The notes under the pieces were generated by a model, which ran no database searches, was not told where the DNA came from, and saw only the letters and a program-made list of their open reading frames with translations. Shown here one piece after another: positions 6,343-15,827 of a DNA stretch of 64,000 nt. Position numbers and translations under genes: made by a program. How positions within the stretch are numbered: position 1 is the stretch's first letter; the number at the start of each line of letters is the position of its first letter. Source of the DNA: Muribaculaceae bacterium (lineage in GTDB: Bacteria > Bacteroidota > Bacteroidia > Bacteroidales > Muribaculaceae). The DNA lies in contig JAQVCR010000004.1 of NCBI GenBank assembly GCA_028689665.1, forward strand, positions 31,196 to 95,195, given 5' to 3'.

Positions 6343-9018
6343 ATGTTGAGATGGTATATGTTTGGTGAATTGCGTCAAAGTGAAGCAATCACAGTTAAAG
6401 AAATAACAGAGGTAATGAATGCAGCACGCACACATTGCGATGCTGTAAGAAATGTTCCTGAAGTATATATATTAGATATACTCGACAGAGTAGGCAGAAT
6501 ATTTGAAGATACACAATCTTCACGATATAAAGATATAGTATCACGAATGCACGCACAATTAGGTTGGTCGAGCGAGATGGTAATGGAAGGGCTGAATACA
6601 ATATCAGATATACTAAGCTTTGATCATCTAAAGGCACGTCTAGAATCGGACATCGACAATATCGGCTATTTAGACGAATTTACATATAATAGTGCATTCA
6701 AAGGAATGGTAAAAGCCGAGCCATTTGGCGTAGTGTCGCATGTATCGGCAGGAAATGTATTTGTAGGAGCAGTCGATACGTTAGTTCAAGGCTTGATAAC
6801 AAAGAATGTGAACATACTTAAAATGTCGTCTGCCGATCCATTATTTCCATTGATTTTTGCCGAGATATTACAGTCGGTAGATTATAAAGGCATATTATCA
6901 CAATCATTTGCACTAGTACCCTTTAAGGGTGGCGATAAAGCAGTAGAGGCTATAGTGAAAGAGCAAAGCGATGTGCTAGTAGTATATGGAGGAGAAGACA
7001 CCGTCAAAGCATATCGAGAAGGAACAGGATTTCACACAAAGATTATTGAATATGGTCCTAAATATTCATTATCAATAATGAGTGAAGAATGTATTGATAA
7101 TGACAATATTGAGGAGCTGGCACACGATATGGCTCGTGATTTCACAATGTGGGAACAATCGGCATGCTCATCTCCACATGCAGTATTTATTAATTCGACA
7201 GATAAAGCTAAAAAATTTGCCAACGCGTTAGCTCGAGGTCTTGAATATTGGGCAGTAAAGATACCGCATAGCAAAATTCCGATGAACGAAGCTGTCGAAA
7301 TATTGCGTACACGAGAGTTGGCAAGAGTAGATGAAGCATTGGGAGACGCCGAATTAATAATACCTGCAATAGACAATCAAGATTGGACAATAATATTGCA
7401 ACATAAATGTGAATTTAAGGTATCACCGCATCATCGCACGGCATATGTTATAGTATCGGGGGACCATGAAATTGAGACACTCGGAGCATTAAAGAGTTAT
7501 GGGCAGTTTATACAGTCGATAGCTTTACTTATGCCTACAGATCAAAAATTGAGTATTTCGGATAGCTTGGTAGCTATGGGAGCCGACAGAATCACCGATA
7601 TAGGCAATATGGCACGTCGAAAACATGGCACTCCGCATGATGGCACACGAGGAACGAGCGAGCTAGTGAGATGGGTATCTGTCGGAACGGATAAGCCATT
7701 TGAGAATCCGTTTGATTATCTACCCGACGAAAAGCGCGAGGCAATTACCGTGATGCGATTAAATGCTTTTTTAAATTATACACGTACCCACTCGCCATAT
7801 TATGCCGCAAAATTACCGAAAGATGATTTGCAAACGGTAAAAGATTTGGCAAAACTACCTATTCTTTCGCCAGCCGAATTAAAGCAAAATCTTCCGCCAA
7901 AAGGTACCGGAATTTTAACTTCTCCTTTAGGTGAATCAATCTCGTTTGGTAGTGGAGGCACAACCGGTGATCCAAAATTTATTCATCGTACCAACAAAGA
8001 GAATCACGAGAATGCAAGGCTTATAGGTAAAGGATATGCACTTTCAATATTTGATAAGACCGATGTGGTTGCAAATCTATTATTTGCAGGAAATATGTGG
8101 GCATCATTTCTCAGTCATAACGAAGCAGTAGAAGCAACCGGCGCACATGTGTTACCAATAGCAGGAAATATAGCACTTACCGATATGATTTCGGTAATAA
8201 GAGCATTTAAACCTACCGGGGCAATATCAATACCATCTGTGATACTCTCTATCGCTGAATATGTAGATAAAAATAATCTCACAGATGTTAAAATCAAGAA
8301 AATAGTAACCGGAGGCGAGCATCTATTCCCTGCGGCAAAGGCATATATCTCTCGTGTATTAGGAACCGAGAAATTTGCATCGACAGGCTATTTAAGTAAT
8401 GATACAGGTAGTATTGGTTTCCAATGCGAAGATTGTTCGGGAGCAGTACACCATATTCATGAAGATTATTGTGTAATGGAAGTAGTAAATCCAGAAACAA
8501 ACGAGCCAATGCCCGATGGAGAAAGTGGCAAAATATTAGTAACAAACTTTAGAAGGAATCTAATGCCGCTTATCAGATATGATATTGGTGATATGGGTAG
8601 GATTTTGACAAAGAAATGTACTTGTGGACGTACCGTGAAATTAATGGAGCTAGAAGGTCGCTCAGATGATACCCTAATTATCGGAGGTGGAAATATACAG
8701 CTTGAATCGGTGTCGGAGGTAATAGGTAAATTTAATGAATTGTCTTCACATTTCAGAATGATTGCAGAGCTTGACGGCAAAAAAGATAAATTAATAGTAG
8801 AGGTAGAAACTATCAATAATCTTTCGGCTGAAGAAAAGCAAAAACTAGAAGTTGATGTTTATGAACTTCTATTGCATGAGAAGCACGAATTTCTTGCATT
8901 TATGAAGAGTGGAAGTATCGTAGCACCGGAAATCAGAGTTGTCGACCCGGATATATTGCCACGTAATCCACGAACAGGAAAGCTAAAACAAACAATAGAT
9001 AATCGCAATGTCAAATAA
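6343..9018 (+). CDS. LuxC acyl reductase fused to a PaaK-like adenylating enzyme
   Basis: 891 residues, two enzymes in one chain. Residues ~1-445 match LuxC of the aldehyde dehydrogenase superfamily, with the catalytic cysteine Cys275 in WEQSACSSP and the HGTPHDGTRGTSELVRW block typical of LuxC near 428-444. Residues ~450-891 match phenylacetate-CoA ligase/CoF synthetase-type adenylating enzymes: ATP loop SGGTTGDPK at 537-545, cysteine pair CEDC ~695, IRYDIGD ~744, CTCG ~759, and the C-terminal lysine motif NPRTGKLK. LuxC reduces an enzyme-bound acyl group to an aldehyde with NADPH. The fused domain may activate a second acid or feed the same one. It overlaps the next gene by 11 nt. Freestanding LuxC is about 480 residues, so the fusion is genuine and not a misread. 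Confidence 0.9.
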   Translation: MLRWYMFGELRQSEAITVKEITEVMNAARTHCDAVRNVPEVYILDILDRVGRIFEDTQSSRYKDIVSRMHAQLGWSSEMVMEGLNTISDILSFDHLKARLESDIDNIGYLDEFTYNSAFKGMVKAEPFGVVSHVSAGNVFVGAVDTLVQGLITKNVNILKMSSADPLFPLIFAEILQSVDYKGILSQSFALVPFKGGDKAVEAIVKEQSDVLVVYGGEDTVKAYREGTGFHTKIIEYGPKYSLSIMSEECIDNDNIEELAHDMARDFTMWEQSACSSPHAVFINSTDKAKKFANALARGLEYWAVKIPHSKIPMNEAVEILRTRELARVDEALGDAELIIPAIDNQDWTIILQHKCEFKVSPHHRTAYVIVSGDHEIETLGALKSYGQFIQSIALLMPTDQKLSISDSLVAMGADRITDIGNMARRKHGTPHDGTRGTSELVRWVSVGTDKPFENPFDYLPDEKREAITVMRLNAFLNYTRTHSPYYAAKLPKDDLQTVKDLAKLPILSPAELKQNLPPKGTGILTSPLGESISFGSGGTTGDPKFIHRTNKENHENARLIGKGYALSIFDKTDVVANLLFAGNMWASFLSHNEAVEATGAHVLPIAGNIALTDMISVIRAFKPTGAISIPSVILSIAEYVDKNNLTDVKIKKIVTGGEHLFPAAKAYISRVLGTEKFASTGYLSNDTGSIGFQCEDCSGAVHHIHEDYCVMEVVNPETNEPMPDGESGKILVTNFRRNLMPLIRYDIGDMGRILTKKCTCGRTVKLMELEGRSDDTLIIGGGNIQLESVSEVIGKFNELSSHFRMIAELDGKKDKLIVEVETINNLSAEEKQKLEVDVYELLLHEKHEFLAFMKSGSIVAPEIRVVDPDILPRNPRTGKLKQTIDNRNVK

Positions 9019-10495
9019 AGTATTAACGACACTAGAGGTTTCTACCGAGCTATTTCATGTAGAACCTTTGCAACACTATATAGGGTACTTGGCACAATAT
9101 TGTCAAGTACCTTCAAATAAACAGTTCCATTTATCTATATTAATAGAAGAAATCTTTACCCACATAATTAAAGAGGCTTTTAATAACCGAACAGATGGAA
9201 CAATAACAATATCGGCAGAGTTGAATCCGGCAAACTTTGTATTAAAATTTCATTATTTAGGAATACCTTTTGGTTATAGCTTAGAAACAGCCGAGTCGAT
9301 TGAAGATAATATAAGTAATACCCTTATACGAAAATTGAGTACATCGTATAAGATGACACAACAAGGGAAAGACGGTCAAACAATAGAGATTAACATAGCT
9401 CTACCTGAATATGAAGGGGCGCATATCGTTCATAATCATAATCAAAATACAAATACCTGCGATATAGTATTAGCAAGCGATAAGGTTCTATTACGCGAGA
9501 TTGAAGAGGCTGATATGCAGATGCTAGTGCAATGTCTATATGAAGTATTTGGCTACACATATTCAAGCGACGGAATATATTATCCCGAAGTGATATTAGA
9601 GCGTCTTCATCAGGGGGTGTATCGAGGCTTTGTGGCAGAGAACGAAGCCGGAAAGGTTGTAGCCCATGTAGCAATGCTGAAAAATGATCCGACGTCAAAG
9701 ATTTGTGAGTGTGGACAAGCATTTGTGTCGCCCGAATATGGAAAGCGAGGCTTATTCAATAAGTTAAAGCAGCTATTAATAGATGCTGCATGTAAAGAAT
9801 GTCTATACGGAGTAACCAGCAGTTCGGTAACCGAACATATATTTTCGCAGAAAGTAAATATAGCTCTTGGTTGTGTAGAAACAGGTCTGTCGTTGGCTTA
9901 TGCTCCATTAAAATTTAAGAGTGTAGTTTCGAATAACGTAGGAGTTCAAAGACAGGCTGTGATAGGCTTTTTTTACTCTTGCAATGGCGGGACACAAGAT
10001 ATATACATAGTTCCGCAACATAGCGAATTTATAGCAAAGACATATAAAAACCTTGGCATATTCCGAAATTTTAAATGCAGTAATATAAGTCTGGAAGATT
10101 GGACAGACAATTCGCAAGTAGAGTTGCAGATTAAAACAGATTGGAATCAAATTTATATTTCAATTTCCCTACCGGGAAAAGATTTATCGCGACGCATAAT
10201 CAATCTAGTCAGACAAGGGATTGTTTGCGGGGCGGCAGTAGCCTATATAGAATTGCCGTTAACATCTATAGATACGCCACTAATATGTGAAATTTTAGAG
10301 AATGTAGGATTTTTCTATTCCGGAATCACCCCCTATGAAATGAATGGAGCTGATAGCATAAAGATGCAATATGTAATAGATACATCAATAAGTCCTGAAT
10401 ATATACACACCGCTAGTGAGTGGGGCGCAGAGATAAAAGACTATGTATTTAAGAGTAAAGAACGAGCAGAATCAATGTTAAAAATGCCAATTTGA
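9008..10495 (+). CDS. RsbW-like ATPase domain fused to GNAT acetyltransferase
   Basis: 495 residues. Residues ~1-135 fold-match anti-sigma-factor type histidine-kinase ATPases: SILIEEIFTHIIKEAF is in the N-box place and FHYLGIPFGY in the G1 place. Key residues look lost: the N-box Asn is His52, and the Asp of the DxGxPF motif is absent. ATP binding or kinase activity is therefore doubtful, and the domain may only bind the STAS protein. Residues ~155-310 form a GNAT domain with SPEYGKRGLFNKL as the acetyl-CoA loop. The last ~180 residues have no clear family. The first 11 nt overlap the LuxC fusion gene and the end overlaps the MFS gene by 4 nt, tying it firmly to the pathway. Confidence 0.8.
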   Translation: MSNKVLTTLEVSTELFHVEPLQHYIGYLAQYCQVPSNKQFHLSILIEEIFTHIIKEAFNNRTDGTITISAELNPANFVLKFHYLGIPFGYSLETAESIEDNISNTLIRKLSTSYKMTQQGKDGQTIEINIALPEYEGAHIVHNHNQNTNTCDIVLASDKVLLREIEEADMQMLVQCLYEVFGYTYSSDGIYYPEVILERLHQGVYRGFVAENEAGKVVAHVAMLKNDPTSKICECGQAFVSPEYGKRGLFNKLKQLLIDAACKECLYGVTSSSVTEHIFSQKVNIALGCVETGLSLAYAPLKFKSVVSNNVGVQRQAVIGFFYSCNGGTQDIYIVPQHSEFIAKTYKNLGIFRNFKCSNISLEDWTDNSQVELQIKTDWNQIYISISLPGKDLSRRIINLVRQGIVCGAAVAYIELPLTSIDTPLICEILENVGFFYSGITPYEMNGADSIKMQYVIDTSISPEYIHTASEWGAEIKDYVFKSKERAESMLKMPI

Positions 10496-11682
10496 TGATA
10501 AACAAAGACTATACATTATTGTGGTGGGGACAATTCGTAAGCCAAGTAGGTAATCGCCTTTATCTAATGGCATTATCATGGTATTTTGTCGCCACAATCA
10601 ATAATGCTGAAGGGCTGTTTTTATTATTTGTAATTTCGAGTCTGCCATCATTACTATTTGGAGCATTTGTAGGTCCATTAATCGAAAAATGGAATAAAAA
10701 GCGAATAATAATATTTTGTGATATTATAAGTGGTATATTAACCGGGATATTGGCATTTATGGTATATAATAATGTAGCTAATGAGCCAATAATATATTTA
10801 ATATGCTTCTTGCTCAATAGTGTAAATATGCTTTTTAGCCCGGCGGTAAATTCAATAATACCTGTAATAATACCGGCTACGCACCTCCAGAAGGGAATGT
10901 CGTATATAAAGATGATCACCTTTCTCGGTCAGATATTGGGTGCTGCAATAGGTGGAATGTTGGTAGGATTGATTGGCGTTTATCTCACAATTTTATTAAA
11001 TTCAGTATCATTTATATTATCGGCTTTCTCTGAGGTATTTATAAATTTTGAAGAAGTAGTAAAATCAAAGCGCGAAAAGTATTTAACCTCGATGAAAGAA
11101 GGTTGGAAATATGTATATAGCAATAAGCTCGTGAAACGAGTAACGATTATTTCGGTTGCTTGTAATCTGTTTTTACCTGTGATATTTATATTTATACCAA
11201 TAATAATAAAGACGGAATTAGGGCTCGACTCAATACATTATGGTTTTGCCGATGCAATGATACCAATAGGGTCGGTAGTTATCGCATTATTGTTGGCAAA
11301 TATACGATTATCAATAAAGCCACTTATGTCGTTGTCGATAGGTATAGCAGGAATATCATTATGCTATTGTGCATTTTCATTTCTGCCTAGTTATTATATC
11401 ATATTATTAGCGTTATTTTTATATGGGTGCTTTACCAACTTTATCAATATAAGTGTAATTACTTATTTTGTTGGGACTGTGGATAGTAATTATCGAGGAC
11501 GATTTTTTTCGATACTTGAGTCGTTCTCCTATGCGTCAATCTCGATGGCATACGCTCTAGCGACATTATTATCGAGTTATGTAACGGTATCACAATCCTT
11601 GATAATCAATGGCGCTTGTTTAGGAATATTGTTTTTAATATCTGTGTTATGGAATAAAAAATCTCAAATTAATACCAATTAA
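10492..11682 (+). CDS. MFS transporter
   Basis: 396 residues with about 12 hydrophobic segments. The MFS-type loop after TM2 is seen as GPLIEKWNKKRIII near residues 62-75, and the N-terminal half keeps the typical small-residue helices (FLGQILGAAIGGMLVG). It is most like drug/metabolite exporters of the MFS_3/enterobactin-exporter kind. It starts within the stop of the preceding gene (4-nt overlap) and is followed after three bases by an adenylating enzyme gene, so it is probably the exporter of the pathway product. Import of a precursor cannot be excluded. Confidence 0.88.
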   Translation: MMINKDYTLLWWGQFVSQVGNRLYLMALSWYFVATINNAEGLFLLFVISSLPSLLFGAFVGPLIEKWNKKRIIIFCDIISGILTGILAFMVYNNVANEPIIYLICFLLNSVNMLFSPAVNSIIPVIIPATHLQKGMSYIKMITFLGQILGAAIGGMLVGLIGVYLTILLNSVSFILSAFSEVFINFEEVVKSKREKYLTSMKEGWKYVYSNKLVKRVTIISVACNLFLPVIFIFIPIIIKTELGLDSIHYGFADAMIPIGSVVIALLLANIRLSIKPLMSLSIGIAGISLCYCAFSFLPSYYIILLALFLYGCFTNFINISVITYFVGTVDSNYRGRFFSILESFSYASISMAYALATLLSSYVTVSQSLIINGACLGILFLISVLWNKKSQINTN

Positions 11683-11685
11683 TTT

Positions 11686-13044
11686 ATGCTTGACAAAATA
11701 GAATTATTAAACGAAGTATATGATAAAATACCTGCTTATAGCAAATTTTTAGAAAAAGAGACAGGTACAAAGCACTTACCAGCTGATTTTAAGTCTTTGC
11801 CTTTACAGACAAAAACAAGTTATCTGCTACAATACAATCTTAATGAATTGAGCAGGCGAGAGGATATGGATAATTTCCATCTTATTGGAGCAAGCTCAGG
11901 ATTTAGCAAGACCGGTGCAATATATTGGCCAAAGCGACCATCAGATGAGGCAGGATATATGGACTCGTTAGAGAATATGTTTGTAACTAACTATCACATA
12001 GACACAAAGCGTACTCTTGTAATTGAGTGCCTAGCTTTCGGAATGTGGATAGGAGGAATGCAGATTGCCGCTGCAATGCGAAATATAGCATTGTCGGGTA
12101 AGTATCACTTTACCTTAGCCACTCCCGGCTTAGACTTTAAAGCAACAATAAAAGTTATAGAAGATTATAAAGAAATATTTCAACAAATATTGGTAATAAC
12201 AAATCCATCTAATATTTCATTATTTACAGCTTTGCTCGATGAGGCAAATATAAAGTTGCCCGCCGGTACAGTTTCGTTTCCGGTTGTCGGGGAATATTTT
12301 ACCGAGCAATTTAGAGAGCATACAGCATTGCGCTATGGTCATTCGATAGATTCTCCATACGTTGTGTGGACAGGTTACGGAAGTGCCGATACCGGAGATA
12401 TAGGGGCAGAGACAGTTGCAACGATAGCGATGCGAAAATATCTGTATCATAATTCAGATAAATGTAAAGCAATTTTTGGCACAGAGTCGGCACCAATGAT
12501 TTTAGCACTTTCGTCGAGTGTATATTTAGAGGTCATAGATGGTAGTCTTGTAGTAACAAAAGACCAATTTATTCCTCTTATAAGATATAATACAAAAGAT
12601 TCGGGCGGAATATTAAACAAGCAAGATTTAAAAGACGTTTTACCTATACATATATACGAGAGCTTGCCCGAAACGATGGTCTATGTACATGGGCGGGTAG
12701 ATAATGCGGTGATTTTTTATGGAACCAATCTAATGGTAAATGATATTAGCGATTATCTGCTGTCGCTAGCATCGAGCTATCATTATGCAGGGCTATATAC
12801 CGTGCATGAGGCATCGAAGAATGGTATAACTTGCTTTGAATTTACGATTTATGTAGACGATTTATTCAAAGCCGATAAAAAACTATTGTTTGACGAATTA
12901 ATAGGATTTTTGCGCCGTCAAAGTGCAGAGTTTACATTAAAATATGATAATCTATCGCAAGCTTCAAGCACGCCATTAATAACAGTAGATATTGATGATA
13001 TCAAGAAGATAGATACAAAACTAAAGCATAAATTTATAATTTAA
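11686..13044 (+). CDS. Divergent PaaK-like adenylating enzyme
   Basis: 452 residues, a member of the phenylacetate-CoA ligase-like adenylating group. The ATP-loop equivalent ASSGFSKTG at 69-77 departs from the usual SSGTTG form. VWTGYGSADTGDIGAET, LIRYNTKDSG and VHGRVDNAVIFYGTNL mark the later core blocks. It lacks the two cysteine pairs seen in its neighbours and the C-terminal TGK lysine motif. It may therefore be an acyltransferase-like or CoA-independent member, or catalytically weak. It lies three bases after the MFS gene and 15 bases before a second, more canonical paralogue. Function in the cluster is inferred from position only. Confidence 0.8.
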   Translation: MLDKIELLNEVYDKIPAYSKFLEKETGTKHLPADFKSLPLQTKTSYLLQYNLNELSRREDMDNFHLIGASSGFSKTGAIYWPKRPSDEAGYMDSLENMFVTNYHIDTKRTLVIECLAFGMWIGGMQIAAAMRNIALSGKYHFTLATPGLDFKATIKVIEDYKEIFQQILVITNPSNISLFTALLDEANIKLPAGTVSFPVVGEYFTEQFREHTALRYGHSIDSPYVVWTGYGSADTGDIGAETVATIAMRKYLYHNSDKCKAIFGTESAPMILALSSSVYLEVIDGSLVVTKDQFIPLIRYNTKDSGGILNKQDLKDVLPIHIYESLPETMVYVHGRVDNAVIFYGTNLMVNDISDYLLSLASSYHYAGLYTVHEASKNGITCFEFTIYVDDLFKADKKLLFDELIGFLRRQSAEFTLKYDNLSQASSTPLITVDIDDIKKIDTKLKHKFII

Positions 13045-13059
13045 TACCATATATTTGAG

Positions 13060-14346
13060 ATGAAACATTTAACTCAACAAGAACAATTCTCACGAGCCAA
13101 AGAAATATTTTCAATAGCTCGTAAGTCGCCATATTATTCAGAAAAATATAAGAATATAAGTAAGGTTGAAACTGACGCCGATTGGCAGGCAATTCCGGCA
13201 TTATCGCGCAATGATTTATATTATAATACTTATCCGGCTACGCACTCAATGTTTACTGCACCATTAGCCGATGCAATTGTGTTATCGACAGGAGGTTCAT
13301 CGGGCGTTGCACGAACTGTGGTTTTGAGTAATGGAGAGTGGGACGATTTCTGTGAAAAGCAAGCCGAAGCATTTAAATTACTTGATGTGAAGCCCGACGA
13401 TATAGTTGCAAATCTTTTTATAGCCGGGCATTTGTGGCCTTCATTTATAGGTGTTCATGAAATGGTAAAGCGAGTAAATGCTGTTCAATTACCAATATCA
13501 TCTAATATTGTACCCGAAGAGATTTATGCGATGTGTAAACAGTATCAACCTACTGTTATGGTGTCGTTACCAACTTTATTCGTTTTTCTAGCCGACTTGG
13601 CAAAGAAAGATAATTATAAATTTACGAGTCTTCGTCTTATCGCCTATGCCGGCGAGCAATTAAGCCGAGAGGCAGAAGCGCATGTTAAGAAATATTTAGG
13701 GGTTAAAGAAATAAAGGCATTGGCATATTCAAGTAGCGATTGTGGAATAATGGGTTACCAATGTCCCCATTGTGGTTTTGGGACATATCATTTACCCTCA
13801 GATTTTCAAAAGATCGAAATAGTAGACAGTGAAACGCTATTACCGGTAGCCGATGGTGAAGCCGGAGAGATATTAATAACTAATCTAAGGCGAGAATTTC
13901 AACCGATAGTTCGTTATCGAATAGGCGATATGGCAACAATATTAAAAGAGAGTTGCCCTTGTGGAGATAAAAATCCTTTATTCAGGCTTTCGGGACGAGC
14001 CGGTGAAGATTTCAAACTAGGGGGAGCTTATGTGTCGATAGACGTATTCGAGAAGGCGGTTAATGAGTATTCCGATTATTTGAGTATGAATTTTCAATTA
14101 ATACTCGAAGATGTAGGTAATCAGATGCTAGTAGATGTGAATGTAGAATGCGACAATAAAGAAAAGAATAAAGGAGTAAGCATTGAGTTGAAGCAACGCT
14201 TAGAAGAGCTTATACCGGAGTTAAAAGTTGGTCAAGAATTGAACTTTATCAAGCATTTTGCAGTTAATCTAATAGAGCTGGGTGCATTGCCACGCAATCC
14301 TATTACAGGAAAGATAAAGAAAATTGTAGACAAACGAGTGATATAG
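13060..14346 (+). CDS. PaaK-like (phenylacetate-CoA ligase family) adenylating enzyme
   Basis: 428 residues, about the length of PaaK. Visible motifs: ATP loop TGGSSG at 77-82, AYSSSDCGIMGYQCPHCG with a CPHC pair, VRYRIGDM, a second CPCG pair, LSGRAGEDFKLGG, and the catalytic lysine region LPRNPITGKIKK at the C-terminus. It should adenylate a carboxylic acid and probably pass it to CoA or another thiol. It most resembles the C-terminal half of the LuxC fusion protein, so a duplication within the cluster is likely. The acid substrate is not predictable from these motifs. Confidence 0.88.
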   Translation: MKHLTQQEQFSRAKEIFSIARKSPYYSEKYKNISKVETDADWQAIPALSRNDLYYNTYPATHSMFTAPLADAIVLSTGGSSGVARTVVLSNGEWDDFCEKQAEAFKLLDVKPDDIVANLFIAGHLWPSFIGVHEMVKRVNAVQLPISSNIVPEEIYAMCKQYQPTVMVSLPTLFVFLADLAKKDNYKFTSLRLIAYAGEQLSREAEAHVKKYLGVKEIKALAYSSSDCGIMGYQCPHCGFGTYHLPSDFQKIEIVDSETLLPVADGEAGEILITNLRREFQPIVRYRIGDMATILKESCPCGDKNPLFRLSGRAGEDFKLGGAYVSIDVFEKAVNEYSDYLSMNFQLILEDVGNQMLVDVNVECDNKEKNKGVSIELKQRLEELIPELKVGQELNFIKHFAVNLIELGALPRNPITGKIKKIVDKRVI

Positions 14347-14371
14347 TATTAACCCTTAAATAATTACAATT

Positions 14372-14629
14372 ATGACAATAGAAAAGAACGAAGATTTGGT
14401 AGTCTTTAAGATTTATGATGATCCTATCAACGCTAATATTGAGAAAGGGGTGCTTGAAACGAATGGCGTAAAGTGTATGCTTTCAAATGAGATAATGTCG
14501 AATGTGTTGCCAATAACAAATACAACGATAGGAGAGGTACGACTTTTAGTTTTTAAGAAAGATTTAAAGCTTGCAGAGGAAATACTTGCATCGCCTGCCG
14601 AATCGATGAAAGAGCTAGACGAAGAGTAA
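14372..14629 (+). CDS. DUF2007 domain protein
   Basis: 85 residues. The pattern VVFKIYDDPINANIEKGVLETNGVKC is split over two strands and a helix, followed by GEVRLLVFKKDLKLAEEIL, and matches the DUF2007 family (putative signal-transducing, ferredoxin-like fold). No membrane segment. It is the last gene of the operon, 25 bases after the PaaK-like gene and before a terminator. Members of this family are small and uncharacterised. A regulatory or carrier-like role in the cluster would be speculation. Confidence 0.8.
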   Translation: MTIEKNEDLVVFKIYDDPINANIEKGVLETNGVKCMLSNEIMSNVLPITNTTIGEVRLLVFKKDLKLAEEILASPAESMKELDEE

Positions 14630-14650
14630 TCCAATCGGTAGAAAAAAGAA

Positions 14651-14682
14651 ACAGCCACGCAAATTAATATTTGCGTGGCTGT
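14651..14682. terminator. Bidirectional terminator
   Basis: A perfect 14-bp stem (14651-14664 with 14669-14682) and four-base loop between convergent genes. The minus-strand side has the better T tract, the plus-strand side a short TCTTTAT tail. It closes the long plus-strand operon and the lipoprotein gene. Confidence 0.85.
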
Positions 14683-14701
14683 CTTTATGATAAGCTTTAA
14701 T

Positions 14702-15661
14702 TTATTTTTTAAGAGTAATACCTAGGTCAAAGCTAGTACTTTCGTTAATGATAGTGCCAAGTTGGTCAATAATAGCGCTATACATTTTGAAATCATCGGG
14801 AAGCACAGTGCTTACAAGAGGGAATAAAGGAGTAACTTTGGTTAGGCTATCTTTTCCTAAATATAGAGTAGTAAATCCACCTTCGCTCATGATATTAAGA
14901 GGAATACCTTGTTCAGCCATAAGCATAAGTCCTGTAAGAATATCTTCGTCGCTCTTAGCAGCCATAATTGCGCCAAGATTAAGAGAGATATATGCTTTGT
15001 TATCAATTACATTATAGAAAGCCATACCTTTAGGCGATTTGATTATGGTAGTGCTACCAAGAGCCTCGGCATATTCGGCAGTGATATTACCATCTTCTTC
15101 AAATGTTACTGTTTTAAGTACTTGAGGAAGCATAGCGCCACCAATCATAGATATGAAAAGAGAAACACTTTCGGGAGGTACAATATTATCGGACGGAGTA
15201 CTTGACATTCCAAAAATTACTGTCGGGGTGCTAGTTTTTATAGCACAATAAATAGCTGAATTTTCACCCTTATTAGCATCAGAAAGGTTCCATGTTCCGG
15301 TAAGGCTATTTGATGCTTTTACTGATACTTTAGCAGTTAATTTATTATCAGCAATGGTACCACTTACATTAACTGTACGGTTAGCGTTTGTGCTTACTCC
15401 GGCGAAAGATGTTCCGTCGTTTGTTGTAGCGTCTATTGTAATATTAGGCTCGCCAGGAATTACGTTTACCAATAAAATCTTATTGTCAGCGATTTTAACA
15501 GCTTTGTTTGTAAGAAGAGCATCACCGTAAGTAATAGCTAAATTCTCACCCGACCATTCGCCGGAAATACCACTTGTTTCGTTTTTGTCATCACTACATG
15601 ATGCCAACATACCGATTGCAAATAGTGCAACCAAAATAATGTTTAAAAATTTCTTGTTCAT
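14702..15661 (-). CDS. Lipoprotein, possibly DUF4925 family
   Basis: 319 residues with a lipoprotein signal (hydrophobic run ending LASCSDD, Cys22). The mature part is beta-rich: SGEWSGENLAI near the start and a repeat-like SLTGTWNLSD block around residue 120, consistent with lipocalin/calycin-like proteins that Bacteroidales export to the outer membrane. I associate it with DUF4925-type proteins, with moderate confidence. No enzyme motif is seen. It has its own 166-bp upstream gap, so it is probably not read from the TamBL operon. A binding role at the cell surface is a guess. Confidence 0.75.
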   Translation of the reverse strand: MNKKFLNIILVALFAIGMLASCSDDKNETSGISGEWSGENLAITYGDALLTNKAVKIADNKILLVNVIPGEPNITIDATTNDGTSFAGVSTNANRTVNVSGTIADNKLTAKVSVKASNSLTGTWNLSDANKGENSAIYCAIKTSTPTVIFGMSSTPSDNIVPPESVSLFISMIGGAMLPQVLKTVTFEEDGNITAEYAEALGSTTIIKSPKGMAFYNVIDNKAYISLNLGAIMAAKSDEDILTGLMLMAEQGIPLNIMSEGGFTTLYLGKDSLTKVTPLFPLVSTVLPDDFKMYSAIIDQLGTIINESTSFDLGITLKK

Positions 15662-15827
15662 ATTGATTCAATTAATTATAATAACAAATTTTCGGTAAAA
15701 ATAGCTCTTTAAGTTGATATGGCAATTAGTTATGACAAAATTGTTTAAGGAATTAGTAAAATTTAATAAAAATCTTTCAATTTGTCGATATTCTAGACTT
15801 GAATATATATATATGCACATAAAATAT

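Noticed and set aside
5220-9018. A bioluminescence (lux) operon
   Set aside because: LuxE- and LuxC-like genes are present, but there is no luciferase (luxAB) or LuxD thioesterase, and the neighbours are adenylating enzymes and a regulator. Light production is not supported.
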